Below are positions 44,730 to 56,192 of a DNA stretch of 64,000 bases, one piece after another; the first letter of the stretch is position 1; each line of letters opens with the position of its first letter. The DNA comes from Dendrophyllia cribrosa (taxonomy: Eukaryota; Cnidaria; Anthozoa; Scleractinia; Dendrophylliidae): the NCBI GenBank assembly GCA_024195265.1, contig JAJLRJ010000003.1:30932643-30996642 (forward strand), read 5' to 3'. The notes below the pieces were generated by a model, which was not told the origin of the DNA, made no database searches, and saw only the letters and a program-made list of their open reading frames with translations. A program made the position numbers and the translations under genes.

Positions 44730-46624
44730 ATGTCAAGCGAGAAAAGAAAGATAAAGAAATCCACAACAATGGAGGACTTCTTACTTGGTGGTAAGCATGA
44801 TACATAAGAACTTTTAAAAATAGTTTCTCCTAGTAGTAATCGTCTCATATTCCATTAGAACTCGTTGAAACTTAGCTTAATCATTGTAAAACCTCTTCTC
44901 TCCTTTTTAAAACAAAGCTAAGCTTAATTATAAGCTTAAGTTAAGCTTATTTGTATAAAAGAAAGACAGAAGTGAAGTAAACTGAATTAATGTTGAACTT
45001 CATAGCATTCCTAATAGGAAACGTCAATGTTTTTATAGACAATTACTTAATTATAGATCTGCTGTTAAGGTTATAGAAAAAACATAAATCGGATTAAGAG
45101 CAAGTTTAAGCGGTTTTGGCGTAGTTCTGTTCTCGAACCTATTGCTGATATTTTCTATCGGGTCCGAAGTTCGCCACATCCTAACACAATGTACGACTTA
45201 TGTAAAAACCAAAGATGAGAGTTTTTGAGCCCGACAAGTCACTGTATTTTCTTCTTAAAAAAAAAATTATAATAACACTCATCCTCGGGTAATTCTTCTT
45301 TCACGTTGAAAGCTAAAAAGGGTTTCTGTACGTTTCTGTTCTTGGCCTTCTTTCTCTTACTCTAATCTATCGGCTCCAAACTTAATCCCACATTTTATAA
45401 CAACAGATTAAGCACTTATAAAACTGGCGAAGTTGATTTACATTCTTCTTTCTTTATTTTTTAAAAAAGGAATACATAACCACAAGTATAAAATTAACCT
45501 ACAAACCTCGAAAACTAATTTATTGTCCATAAACATGCAAGCTTGAGTTTAGGCGCCAATTTTTTACCATGCATGGTCGATCTGCTGCAGTACGTCCCGT
45601 TCTTAAATAAATCTTGTGCAGTGCTGTGCTGTGCTGTGCGATATTGAAATAAGACTTCTTAATGAAAGGTTAATCTTTAAGTGTTTTTACATTCACAGAA
45701 CAAAAGCCACTGGCGACTGTTCGTTTCGTGACTGATCACAAAAAAATGGATGTGAATGAAGAAGATCTGGAGAATTGCTATCAAGACGAAAACGGAAAAG
45801 AATTGATGACTGACCTCCGTTTGAATACGACTATGTACTTTAAATGGGAGGACGGAAAGCTGTACAAATGTCAAATAGAGAAGTTGGCCGGTAAGTGGTG
45901 ATCCAACCTTAAACAATTTTTTTTTTAGATTATTCAGTTTCAATTTAAATGAAATAGACATGCACTTATAAGTATTTACAGTTCTATATAGTTGCTGTCA
46001 AAATCAAACTTACTTTTATTTAAAATTAATTATGCCAAGCCATATTAAACCGCACGAGGTAATATTAAAGCATTGATCTTAATTCTTATTTTTCTGTATC
46101 TAGAACAGCGAAGATGACAACATAGAAATGGTAAGCTTATCTGCAGCTATGTACTGCACAATTACAGTGCATTTATAATTAACCACTTTAATTAAAGTAT
46201 TAAAAATCAGGCTTGGTTTCTTTTTATAAATCAGATATCAATGTTGGTAATATTTATTTTGAATTTGTGAATGTGCATCTGCAATTTACTTATTTTAAAA
46301 TTATTTTGGTAGTGTTTTGCACTTTTTTGTCCACGCGACTGATAAAAATTTCCTTTCATTGCTGTAAGAAAGCTACTTATAGACCTTATAGAGGCATTCT
46401 TATTACTTTCATCGTCATCATTGATGTATCACTATAATCTGCCTGAGTTTAATTGCCACATATTAAGGAGATGGTTTAACGAATATCAGATTATGAAGTT
46501 ATTTTCACATTAATAACATATATTTTTTAAGGAAAATAAAGCTGCCAAATTGAAGCAAAGACAGGTGAACAAGCAAAGTAAACAAGGCCTATTGAAGGCA
46601 AACAAAATCCGTCTAAGGAAGTAA
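44730..46624 (+). CDS. Small second protein of the CACTA-like unit (120 aa)
   Basis: Four exons in consistent phase: 44730-44790 (MSSEKRKIKKSTTMEDFLLG), 45699-45890 (TVRFVTDHKKMDVNEEDL ... YFKWEDGKLYKCQIEKLA), 46114-46130 (a 17-base exon, DDNIEM) and 46532-46624 (AAKLKQRQVNKQSKQGLL, basic, to TAA). Donors are GTAAGC, GTAAGT and GTAAGC; the acceptor of the tiny exon is weak. The WEDGKLYKCQI block resembles a Tudor/PWWP-like small barrel strand pattern, and the basic tail suggests nucleic-acid binding; both are inference. It is divergent from the transposase and so may be its partner, as Spm/CACTA elements often encode two proteins. No known family was recognised. Confidence 0.6.
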
Positions 46625-48028
46625 TCAATCTGGTACTGTCTTCTTTTACTTACATGTTGTGCACTATATATATTGATATCACTCTCAAAATTATATGGTT
46701 ATGACTAATGCATAACTGCAATAATTTAAAAGCTATATTTTGCTTTGTGTCATCAATTAAAAAACAATTATGATCTATAATTAATTTTAAGCTAGTCTTA
46801 ACTGAATTAATTTACTGGACAATTATTAATGGACCAATACATTTCGATACATTCATTAATAATAATGGTTCATTATTAGAGCTCAATATATAAATCATCC
46901 TTCCTTTATAAATAGTGTCTATAAAATCAATTAATATACCACCTCAGGGATTGTATAATAATCAGTCATGCACATCATCGAGCTAATTAAGGCATTAATT
47001 AAGAGATTTTAACGTCAAGCTTTAATTATCTTTGTAAGTGTTATTCCTCCTTCCCATTAGTGGTCATGATAGGGTTAACATCAATAACCTATCCATGGAG
47101 AACTACAACAATGATGATCCCCTGCATGTATTGTAAAACAAACCGTGAAAGTTTTAACTCATTTCATCAGTTGTTTCACTCTGATGCATCTCTTTCACAC
47201 TGGGATTATTGGAGAAGACCTGCAAGGAACATAAATATAACAGCATCAATGTCATTACATCACTGGACTTTAATTTAATGATGTACACTGTATACAAGAT
47301 TCCATGCATTTAAGACACTGTGATTCGGCACTATTCGCGCCTTTGTGAGTGAGCGGAGAACAGACAGGCATTTTAAATTTATTTCATTAAAAACTTGTGT
47401 GACATTAAATAATAATTTAATTGACCATATTTATATATGCAAATTAATGATATATTACAATGACTTCTGATGTTCGTAATGAATTAAAATTTGGCAAGAT
47501 GAGTAAGAAACTTTAATTGTTTACGAAAATGTAAAAAAATGAAAACCAAAATATTGATCACAGGGGCACTTTAAGGCATTAGGGTAATTCTTAGGTTTCC
47601 GTTTGTCATTCATGTCAGGAAATAAGCTTCCATAAAAGTAAAAAATTTCGAACCCGAAAAACAATAAACACCCCTGTCAAGCTTTTCTTGCATGCGGAAG
47701 GCCCTGGTGCCTATTTTCAATTTTCAATTTTTGAATTCCCCCTGCCAAAGACCTTGGTACCAAGGATGCATTTGTGTCCGCTCTCTGAGTGCCACCGCCT
47801 CCCCCCTCCCCCACCTAAATGTAGATGGTATGTTCACTGATTTAACCACGGACTATCCAACTGATCAGATTAAATATATGCAAGAAGGATTGGAAATAGA
47901 GGACAGGATCATTGCTGCTTACAAATCATTAAAGCAGGAGCAAGTGGTTGTTGGCATCTAAAACTACTATTAAATTCGAATATGTTCTTCCATATATGTC
48001 AGGCCGGCTATTTCTTTGCAATTAATTT
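46625..48028. other. AT-rich stretch, one weak exon candidate
   Basis: Largely AT-rich without genes. An open segment at 47822-47961 after an AATGTAG could be a last exon (DLTTDYPTDQIKYMQEGL ... VVVGI, stop), but it has no partner exons. Confidence 0.3.
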
Positions 48029-48395
48029 CACTCATTTGGACTGATTGATCCATTTGACTCATTGGTTCGGTTTCTTATTTTGACTCATATGGACCAGTTT
48101 GTCAACTAGACTCTTCTGGACTGGTTTGTCAATGTGGCTCTTTTGAAAGAGTTTGTCAATTGGACTCATCCAGACTGGTTTGTCATTGTACATGGCTCAA
48201 CTGGACCAGTTTGTCAATTTCACTCATTGCTTCGGTTTCTAATTTTGACTCATTTGGACGGTTTGTCAACTTCACTCATTTGTACCTATTTATCCATTTC
48301 ACTCATTTGGATCGGTTTGTCTATTTGACTCATGGAATAGTTTGTCAATGTCAATGCGCATGGCTCATCTGGACCATTTTGTCTAGTATTTGACT
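48029..48395 (+). repeat. Degenerate minisatellite, about 28-30 bp unit
   Basis: Around a dozen degenerate units of the form TTTGACTCATTTGGACNGGTTTGTCAA. TGACTCA, an AP-1-type heptamer, recurs in several units. The open frames across it are by-products of the repeat. Confidence 0.8.
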
Positions 48396-51177
48396 TATAA
48401 AGTGACGCGTGAATGGCATTTTTTTGTGACATTTCGGAGATTTAAAAGCTTATCGGTGTGCTGTGGAATTCCTTCACTGGTTAACTGAAATCTATGCTGC
48501 CCAATCCGTTCTTATGTTTTCTTTAAGTGGGTTGAGGTTTTAAAGAAACAATAGACGAATCACATACAGTATATGAAATTATTGCGTTCTTGTGTAGTGA
48601 AGGCGAATTTTGAGTGGGGGAATCAAACAGTTTTCGATTTCAAGATTTATTTATGAACATAAAACGATCGCTCACAAATAAAATAACCCCGGAAACCAAG
48701 GTTCTACTGAATAGTGAGCTCAGGTAGTTATTGGATTCGGAGAGTCAGGCAGCAAATGATTTTAGTTCATTAGCTTGCAATTCAAGTCATTGGATGACAT
48801 AAAAGATAAACTCACTAGTAAAACCAGTGAAACCTTTTTTTTCTTTCTGCTTCCATTTCAATCTGTTTATTCTGGTTTGGCCAAACCTGTTTGGTAGGTG
48901 TGAATGATATAATATTTATACACTGGACAAAAAGTAAGTTATAACAACTTTCTTTTTAGTCTAAGTGTCTACTGATAAAAAAGGTACATATCCATGTATG
49001 CAAGCGCTAAAACTTACTCTATCATTTTTAGAGCTGCTCAGCAAAGATATTTCCTGTCCTTATATGAAAGCAGAAGACTTAAAAATCTTTTAAATTATGA
49101 AGAGCATAAAAGGAAGAATTGCAAGAGTGGCCGCCAAAGAGAGGTGATTATGTATTAATAATTTGAGATGGTGTCATGTTCTCTATTCAAGCAGAGGGCT
49201 CATTCAGTATGAACTCTGAAAATAGCCTTCTTGAACATAATATAAAAAGATATAGGTAAATTAGAAAATTAATAAAATTCATCCTGGAATTGTTAGTGAA
49301 CTGTTAATGCATTTGCCAAGTTGTTAAAATAAGGTCATCAACACCAGATCATCATGCAGCTATAAACTGAAACAGCCAATTCAACAAACAAAGCGTTCAA
49401 TTTTGGCTGATGCTTTTCATTTAACAATACACCATGTGATCCGCTCAATGTAAAAAAATTAAGATTATATCCTCTTGTGCTTCAACTATGATGGAATGAC
49501 CAATCTTTCAATGCTAATTTTGATACACAGCATTGGCATGGCATAGCATTTTGGATTTCAAAAAATAGATTTCTCTTTTATTTCAATAATACAATCGATA
49601 ATTGAAGAAATTAGGACATTCTCGTCCCCAGAGCTCCACAGTTTTTCAAATTGCGTCTCGTGTAGCTCTGGTAACGGACAAAAATTCGAATCTTTTTATT
49701 GGCAGATTAAAAATGAATGTGCAGCAAGGTAAAAATTTTTGCCTGTCTCAGATGAGGTTTTACTTCTGGTTGAATGTAAAATTTTGGCGTAATTTTCCAG
49801 CTGTCTGTGTTTCAACCTGTGTGGAACTGGAAACATGGTGACTACACCAACAAAGCCAACGTTCCAATTTCCATGCAATCAGTGTGTGGCTTGTAACAAA
49901 ATTATAAGCAATCAATGCCACCCATGTTTCTTGGTTCAGCTGGGAAATATACGGCTTCTAATTTTCAAACTCTGGCAGGATTGTCCGTGTCCACGAGCAA
50001 TTATTTTCTGAAAAAAAGTTGTCTCTTGTAAGACAGGTAGAAACAGCCACAAATTTTAAAGAAATGTGCCTCAATTCAAGAAAAGAGCAAAAAAGCTTGC
50101 TGAAGGGACGAGTCAAGCGAGGAAGAAATCCTGGGGAAAACCTAAATGTGAAAAGAAACCCCACAGAAGGCAAAGAACCTCACTCAACCAAAGAACACAA
50201 CTGAAGAGCCTGCCAAAAATAGTAAAGAGGAAAACACAGTAAGAAAATACAGCTGCGATAATCCGAAGGTAAGTGGACAATGCTACATGTCTCACAGAGA
50301 AGTCTTGTATGGACATCGGTACACAAAATGCAGGGAAATATGTACTTTTCCATCGCGTATTAGGATGAAGACAGACCACCTGTCTACTTATGAAAGATCT
50401 GTACAGGTACCTACATCAAGTTCAATATGTCATTTAAAATTTGCATGAAAACTTTTGATGGGTGCCGAGTATTAAAAAGATATAATCATACATCATTGCC
50501 ATCAGCTTCAGTGGCACAAACAGCAGAAGTTTTAAGGTTAGGGGCTAGGGTTATAGTAGCTATTTTTCAAAAAATCATAATAGGCGCTTCTACATGTATA
50601 TGCAACAAATAAAGCCTTCCAAATGTTCAAATTTGTTATTGTGTTAATAGGAGTAGGTCCCACACTAAAGAAGAAATAACAATTTAAACCTAGGATGTAA
50701 CGTCAATTGAAAGTTACCTGTTTCATACATACATACTTCATTCAAAATGCAAACATTATATCTACATATGAAAGCTGTTTTTAAAAAGGAAGTTAAGAAG
50801 TTAACCCTATGTGAAAACTCCTAAAAACAAAATAAATAAATAATAAAATTAAAAACTTATTAAAAATTAATTTCAGTGCAATTTATGCCTTGAGTTAATT
50901 GGAAGCTTTCAGCTTCCACTATGTCCCTTGGTAAATTTTTCCAAAGCTTAACAATCCTAATAAAAAATGAATGTTAAAACAGTTTAGTCTGGCAGATTTG
51001 ACATAAAGTTTATAACAATGGCTCGCTCTCATGGACTTAATTGTAGCAAATTCGAAAAAATCTTCACATTTAAAATGATAAAAACCATAAAACTATCTTA
51101 CAACACTCAACTAAAGATAAATAAGTCTGGTTTTATGTTACTGGTGTCGCCGAGGTTGCAAAGGCCAGCGTTAACTT
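48396..51177. other. Mostly non-coding; one possible exon
   Basis: A possible internal exon at 49032-49143 (after ATTTTTAG, before GTGATT) reads [18 protein letters not shown] ... GRQRE; no domain recognised and no partners found. Around 49620 a segment containing 'ctcgtccccagagct' is shared with 42692 and loosely with 35659, so it belongs to a short dispersed repeat. Nothing else can be supported. Confidence 0.3.
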
Positions 51178-51816
51178 CACTGTGACAGCATCCAGTTTGC
51201 TAAGGATGCTCAAGGAATTGATTACATATCCATGCCCCATGACGAGTTGACAAAGAACCACCAGGACGGCTTCTGTGATAAACCCAGTGAAGAATGGCAA
51301 ACTTGTCTATACAGCACAGGCCAAGATGGCGATGCATTTTCATGTTTGAAAATGTACGTTAACAAGTTAAATCCTGAGCAAGAAGCATTTTTCCAAAAGC
51401 CAAAACCGGAATTGAAGTTCCAGTGTTCAGATCCTGTGTGGTATCAAAACAATCCCCTGGGTGTCAACTGACTGGCGAAGATAATGAAAGAAATTTCGTT
51501 GGGAGCTGGCCTATCGAAGACTTACACAAACCACTGTGTATGGGCAACAGCCATTACTGTGTAGTCGGATTCGTGCGTCCCAGCCCGCCACATTATGAGC
51601 ATTTCAGGCCATGTTAACGAGCAGAGCTTGGAACGCTACAACAGCCCACCATCTATCAGCCAGCTCAAAAACTGCTCTGATATTCTTTCAGCAGCACTGC
51701 AAAAAGGCCAAGCTCAAAATGTCCATGGTACGATAACAACTAAACCAGCTGCACAATCCTACCACGCTTCCACAAATTCGGTGTCCGTGATGGCTCCAAA
51801 TGCCTCCCTCTGCTGA
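51178..51816 (+). pseudogene. Crypton/DUF3504-type tyrosine recombinase relic
   Basis: One frame with two in-frame stops (near 51469 and 51562) reads CDSIQFAKDAQGIDYISM, LKMYVNKLNPEQEAFFQ, DPVWYQNNPLGVN, then LGAGLSKTYTNHCVWATAIT, ARHIMSISGH and EQSLERYN. The order matches the C-terminal catalytic part of Crypton-type tyrosine recombinases, also domesticated in ZMYM2/QRICH1-like proteins: a W..xPLG.N block, a TNH..R box, HIM..SGH and a Y near the end. The box arginine is W here, so the active site is lost along with the stops. The N-terminal part and DNA-binding domain are absent. Intronless. Confidence 0.65.
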
Positions 51817-52379
51817 CTTTTCAATTCTTGCAATATTAGGCAAGCTCAGGTTTTCATGATTTCGCAAAATAGATCAATCTCTTCATCTCCTTAAACAGAT
51901 TTTTTACAGCGTTGAACTCTTTTTGCAATGCGCTTGATTTTTTATTTTGAATTAAATTGTTTGCAGAGGCCGTAAACACTGAAATAAATTGTACGTAAGA
52001 AAAAAAAAATAAAGTTGGATGGAGACACCAAAAAATTGTTTGCAGCAGGTGCCCCATAAAAAAAAAATTTGCATGTGAAAATTCCCCCCCTCCCCCCGTC
52101 AAAAAAATAATGGTCCATCCCTAATGAAATTTATCAACAAGTAACCTTATTTACATTATCATAAGCTTAACACGAAGAGAATAACCGGTTGATAAATTTT
52201 AGTTTTTCACTAGACAGTCTGCTTGATGATCATGCATGTGTTAATTATCTTACAAGAAAAGGAATAAAAAATGTGGCTTTAATAAACTGATAGAGAACAG
52301 ACAATGCAAATTGTAAATAATTCTAATTTAATTACATAAGCTTAAGGTTATTAAGAACTTCAGTTGTATTACTTTTTAA
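51817..52379. other. Non-coding stretch
   Basis: No gene supported; A- and C-rich runs near 52002 and 52084. Confidence 0.35.
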
Positions 52380-52918
52380 AGTGTATATGACAGTGATTTT
52401 TTTATTGGCTTGATCGAATCTACATGACGTTCTGATAAGAAAATGGAAATTTGTTTTTCGATATCGATTTTCCTTCTCCGCGTTTTGGCCGTCAAAAAAC
52501 GTGAAATTTCACTTCCAGTGTGTTACAAAACCGAAAGAAAGACTGGAAATAGTCCGCTGTGACGTCAATACAAGAATGCCAGTGTTGCGATTTCTCAGTT
52601 CCTCCGTTTTTTGATGTGTGTTGCTACAACCATAGACAACACACCTTAATAGAACCATGTTTCTTCCTCTGGGCGCATCAAAAAAATGTAAGGAACTGAG
52701 AAACCTTGACACCGGTATTCTTGTATTGACGTCACAGCGGACTATTTCCAGTCTTTCTTCTTGCGCGGTTTTGTAACACACCGGAAGTGAAATTTCACGT
52801 TTTTAGATGGCTACAACACAGAGAAGAAAAATCGATATCGAAATTTGTTTTCCATTTTCTTATCAGAACATCATGTAGATTCGATCAAGCAAATAAAAAA
52901 ATCACTGTCATATACACT
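52380..52918. repeat. 539-bp foldback element flanked by TTAA
   Basis: The arms are roughly 235 bp each: left begins AGTGTATATGACAGTG and the right end is its inverse; further pairs include GTGACGTCAATACAAGAAT with ATTCTTGTATTGACGTCAC. TTAA lies on both sides (52376-52379 and 52919-52922). TTAA targets are typical of piggyBac-type elements, but the terminus is not the usual CCY, so the superfamily is open. Non-coding. Confidence 0.85.
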
Positions 52919-52998
52919 TTAAGGGATCCTGTATCGTCCTGACGATATTTGTGAAGCAAACCATCCAGTCTCTCTCTGCATCTTTATCCCTTAATTTC

Positions 52999-53298
52999 AG
53001 CCAATTTATAGATAATATAAATTTAAGTTAATGTGACAACCATGAAAGGGAAATTACAATAGTTAACAGCTCAGGCCTCTAAGTAAACATATCTGTAACG
53101 CAATACACTAACAAGACAATGGCCCCTGTGCTTACATCCAAAGGTCAGTTCTACCTCATGCGTCTGGCACGCGATGTCATTTCTAGGCCAATCACAATGC
53201 AGCAACCCTGCATTGTCAATCAAGACGGTGGGCTTCATTCACATTCCCTGTGTATACTTCATAATTCTCTGATCTTTCCAAGTGTTGGTCACGAAATT
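52999..53298 (+). repeat. Split direct repeat A1
   Basis: 300 bp, identical to 57678-57977; begins AGCCAATTTATAG and ends GGTCACGAAATT. Confidence 0.9.
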
Positions 53299-53401
53299 TT
53301 ACGTGGATTGTTCTACAAATTCTCTGCGTAAACGCCGTTTACCGGTCAGCTCTGAGCTGTGCCCAGAATTTACTCGAAATCCGCTCGGTTTCGCAAGGAT
53401 T

Positions 53402-54571
53402 ATGCCGCCAACTCGACGGTCTCGTGCCACAAACAATGGTAGCATCGATCCAGCAATATTGGACGCCCTACCAGTTGCGGAGATTCGCAGTCTTTGCCGA
53501 GAGAGGAAACTTTCTTCAACGGGGAACAAGAACACTCTGGTGACCCGGTTACGTGCTTCGGGTTTTGTAATCCTGGCTCCAAACGACCAGAGAACTCAGA
53601 CCCGTGCAGAATCCAATGAAACGCCACCCCGCCAGGACCACGAGGCTCACGATAACAACTTTACCGAGGGGCAATTAAACAGTATTCGCCGCCTAATCCA
53701 GGAATCAATCGCTACCGCCTCCAGGGAGATTGCCAGCGAGGCAGCCTCGGCCGCAGTTCAGGCCTTGCAATCGTCTAATTCAGCCACAAATCGCCCGCCG
53801 CTTGTCACGGGTCAACAAAACGCCATGACCACACTACAAGTTCAAAGCCAAACGGAGGCGTGCCGCAATGCCAGCCCATTTCAGGATGCCCCTGCCACGT
53901 ACGTCAAGGACATACAATCTGGTGAGTTTTTTGAATTGTCAAAACTCTTACCCAAGAACCTTTCAACCTTGGAGGAGGAGGATAATTTAGTGCTTACCCT
54001 CGACAATTCTGTCGTTCGGGTTTCTAAGAAGTCCAAAACTGCCTCCTCCACTATTACAGATATCGAACAGTGGACGACGGCATTTACAACATACATGAGC
54101 ATATTCACGCACAAGTTTCCCCAGCGTTCCCAGGAGTTGCTGCAGTACCTAAGCCTGATTCGATATGCCGCCCGGGTACACAAGGGTTTAGGGTGGGCAA
54201 TTTATGATTACAAATTTCGCCAAAAGGCCAGCCTAGATAAAACCCTTGTTTGGTCAGATATCGACATGCAACTCTGGCTCAAGATATTTACGGTGGCACC
54301 TTCTGTGCTAAAGGAGGAGTACCCCCTTTTTCCCAAAGGACCCCAGACCAATAGTGTCTCGCCCGGGGGCGAACTGCGAGGCACATGTCACGCCTTCAAC
54401 CGTGGCGGACAGTGCATCAGGGATCCATGTAGCTTTAGACACGCGTGTAACCGCTGCTCCGGGTCCCACCCAGGATACCATTGCCCCACAGCACCTAGAA
54501 AACCAGTGGACCTCAGGGATAGGGACGGAGACAAGGGGACCCCCCACTCAGGCCTCCCCCGAAGGAAGTAG
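53402..54571 (+). CDS. YR-retroelement ORF1 (Gag-like, SAP and CCCH)
   Basis: 390 codons including the stop, from the first in-frame ATG (MPPTRRSRATNNG). Residues about 14-54 form a SAP-type helix-extension-helix (ILDALPVAEIRSLCRERKL ... LVTRLRASG), a DNA-binding module. A segment with WTTAFTTYMSIFTHKFP and RQKASLDKTLVWSDIDMQLW resembles the Gag core of other cnidarian DIRS-like elements. Near the C-terminus is a CCCH finger, C-x8-C-x4-C-x3-H (CHAFNRGGQC ... CSFRH), followed by further Cys/His (CNRCSGSHPGYHC). It probably packages element RNA. The open frame extends 120 bases upstream into the end of A1 without an ATG. ORF2 overlaps its last 218 bases in the +1 frame. Confidence 0.8.
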   Translation: MPPTRRSRATNNGSIDPAILDALPVAEIRSLCRERKLSSTGNKNTLVTRLRASGFVILAPNDQRTQTRAESNETPPRQDHEAHDNNFTEGQLNSIRRLIQESIATASREIASEAASAAVQALQSSNSATNRPPLVTGQQNAMTTLQVQSQTEACRNASPFQDAPATYVKDIQSGEFFELSKLLPKNLSTLEEEDNLVLTLDNSVVRVSKKSKTASSTITDIEQWTTAFTTYMSIFTHKFPQRSQELLQYLSLIRYAARVHKGLGWAIYDYKFRQKASLDKTLVWSDIDMQLWLKIFTVAPSVLKEEYPLFPKGPQTNSVSPGGELRGTCHAFNRGGQCIRDPCSFRHACNRCSGSHPGYHCPTAPRKPVDLRDRDGDKGTPHSGLPRRK

Positions 54572-56192
54572 AGGGTTTTCTGGGGCTCTCCCTACCCCTA
54601 TTAATGTACATAACCTAGAAAGGGCACTTTTCGACCACCCTGATCACTCATTTGTCTCCGACCTGTGTAATAGTCTTAAGCACGGTGCCAATGTAGGATA
54701 CACTGGGCCCCGAGTTCCAAGATTTTCCCGTAATTTACCAACTGCACTAGAGCAGCCGCAGGTGGTCACTGCTAATTTAATGAAAGAAGTTGCCTTGGGT
54801 CGTGTGGCTGGTCCGTTCCCTTCTCCCCCGTTCCCTAACTTTCAGGTATCCCCAATTGGGTTAGTTCCAAAGAAACATTCCGATAAATTCAGGACCATCT
54901 TCCATCTATCTTTCCCAAAATCGGGCACAACCAGCATTAACTCCTCCATTTCTAAAGAGGACTATAGTTTGCAGTACATCACCATTGACAATGCCATTGA
55001 AGGGATCTTAAGCCTAGGCCAAGGGTCATATTTGGCCAAGACAGACATTGAGTCTGCCTTCCGCCTTATTCCACTTCGCCCTTCTGACTATGAGCTTTTT
55101 GGTATGTACTGGGAGGGCTCTTATTACTACGACAAAGTTCTTCCCTTCGGATTGCGGAGTGCCCCATTTCTCTTTAATCAGCTTTCTGAGGCGCTTGAGT
55201 GGATCCTTCTCAATAAGTGCTCTATTTCTTTTGTCTGTCACATTCTGGATGATTTCCTAATTATCGAGCCTGCCTTAGACTCGCCTACACCCAGCCAGGG
55301 ATGCATGCAGAGCCTGTCCAGCATGTTGATTGCTTTTAGAAATTTTGGTATCCCTATTGCTGTGGATAAGACACAGGGGCCATGTACCTCCCTAGAATTT
55401 ATGGGCATTATTTTGGACTCTGCTAGGATGGAGGCCCGTCTTCCTCCTGACAAGGTTGGGCGCATCCAAACTTCTTTGACCCTTTTTGAGTCTAAGAAGT
55501 CATGTACTTTGAAGGAATTACAGGCGCTCATTGGTACCCTAAACTTTGCATGTAAGGTGGTCCCCCCCGGACGACCTTTCTTGCAGCGCATGATCGAGTT
55601 GACCCGCCGGGTTTCTCAACCCCATCACCATATCAAGTTAAGCTCCGGGTTTTTCAAGGATCTTAGTATGTGGCAAGATTTTATTTCCAGTTGGAATGGA
55701 GCTAATTTTTTCTTATCAAAGGGTTGGGTTAACTCGGATTCCCTGCAATTGCATACTGATGCCTCCGGTTCTTTAGGTTTCGGCGGTATCTTTGGCCCCC
55801 AGTGGTTCCATGGTCGCTGGAGAGCTCCTCAGCAACTTGGGCAACCTGGCATCAGCATTGCCTGGCAAGAGCTTTTTGCCTTGGTAGTTGCATGCCATTT
55901 GTGGGGCGCATCTTTTTGTAATAAGCGTATCCTGTTTTTCTGCGACAACCAGTCAGTCGTAGACATTGTGAATTCTAAGCGGTCTCGCATCCCTCGGGTA
56001 ATGGACTTGGTTCGCCACCTGACTCTTCTGACACTAAGGTATAATTTTTACCTGAAAGTCAGACATATTGAGGGCAAACGGAACGAAGTCGCTGACTCAA
56101 TTTCTCGCTTTCAGGTGGAAAGGTTCCGCATGCTGGCCCCACATGCAGACCTGACTCCTTGTCCAGTACCAGAGGCACTCTGGGAGATTTAG
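54354..56192 (+). CDS. YR-retroelement reverse transcriptase-RNase H
   Basis: 612-codon open frame, but no ATG before residue 143, so expression probably depends on +1 frameshifting from ORF1 or on splicing. RT blocks in order: GLVPKKHSDKFRTIFHLS, YLAKTDIESAFRLIPL, YDKVLPFGLRSAPFLFNQ, and the catalytic CHILDDFLII, where LDD replaces YxDD. After SLEFMGIILDSARMEARLP and LIGTLNFACKVV, the DIRS-type connection, RNase H begins at LHTDASGSLGFGG with the later residues in ISIAWQELFALVVA and CDNQSVVDIVNS, ending HIEGKRNEVADSISR. No break in the domains. Its last 34 bases overlap ORF3. Confidence 0.88.
   Translation: MSRPGANCEAHVTPSTVADSASGIHVALDTRVTAAPGPTQDTIAPQHLENQWTSGIGTETRGPPTQASPEGSRGFSGALPTPINVHNLERALFDHPDHSFVSDLCNSLKHGANVGYTGPRVPRFSRNLPTALEQPQVVTANLMKEVALGRVAGPFPSPPFPNFQVSPIGLVPKKHSDKFRTIFHLSFPKSGTTSINSSISKEDYSLQYITIDNAIEGILSLGQGSYLAKTDIESAFRLIPLRPSDYELFGMYWEGSYYYDKVLPFGLRSAPFLFNQLSEALEWILLNKCSISFVCHILDDFLIIEPALDSPTPSQGCMQSLSSMLIAFRNFGIPIAVDKTQGPCTSLEFMGIILDSARMEARLPPDKVGRIQTSLTLFESKKSCTLKELQALIGTLNFACKVVPPGRPFLQRMIELTRRVSQPHHHIKLSSGFFKDLSMWQDFISSWNGANFFLSKGWVNSDSLQLHTDASGSLGFGGIFGPQWFHGRWRAPQQLGQPGISIAWQELFALVVACHLWGASFCNKRILFFCDNQSVVDIVNSKRSRIPRVMDLVRHLTLLTLRYNFYLKVRHIEGKRNEVADSISRFQVERFRMLAPHADLTPCPVPEALWEI

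Noticed and set aside
45891..46130. Acceptor TCTAG at 46103 for the micro-exon of the small CACTA partner gene
   Set aside because: It gives an immediate stop in phase; the weaker acceptor at 46113 keeps the frame into the last exon.
36300..47600. Search for CACTA terminal inverted repeats around the transposase unit
   Set aside because: CACT words occur near 36425 and 47318 but no inverted partner could be matched, so no element boundary is claimed.
48134..48393. Overlapping open frames on +
   Set aside because: They run through the minisatellite and only reflect its unit.
53282..53401. Extending ORF1 of the Ngaro-like element upstream into repeat A1
   Set aside because: The frame is open but has no ATG; the first ATG is at 53402, just before the SAP domain.
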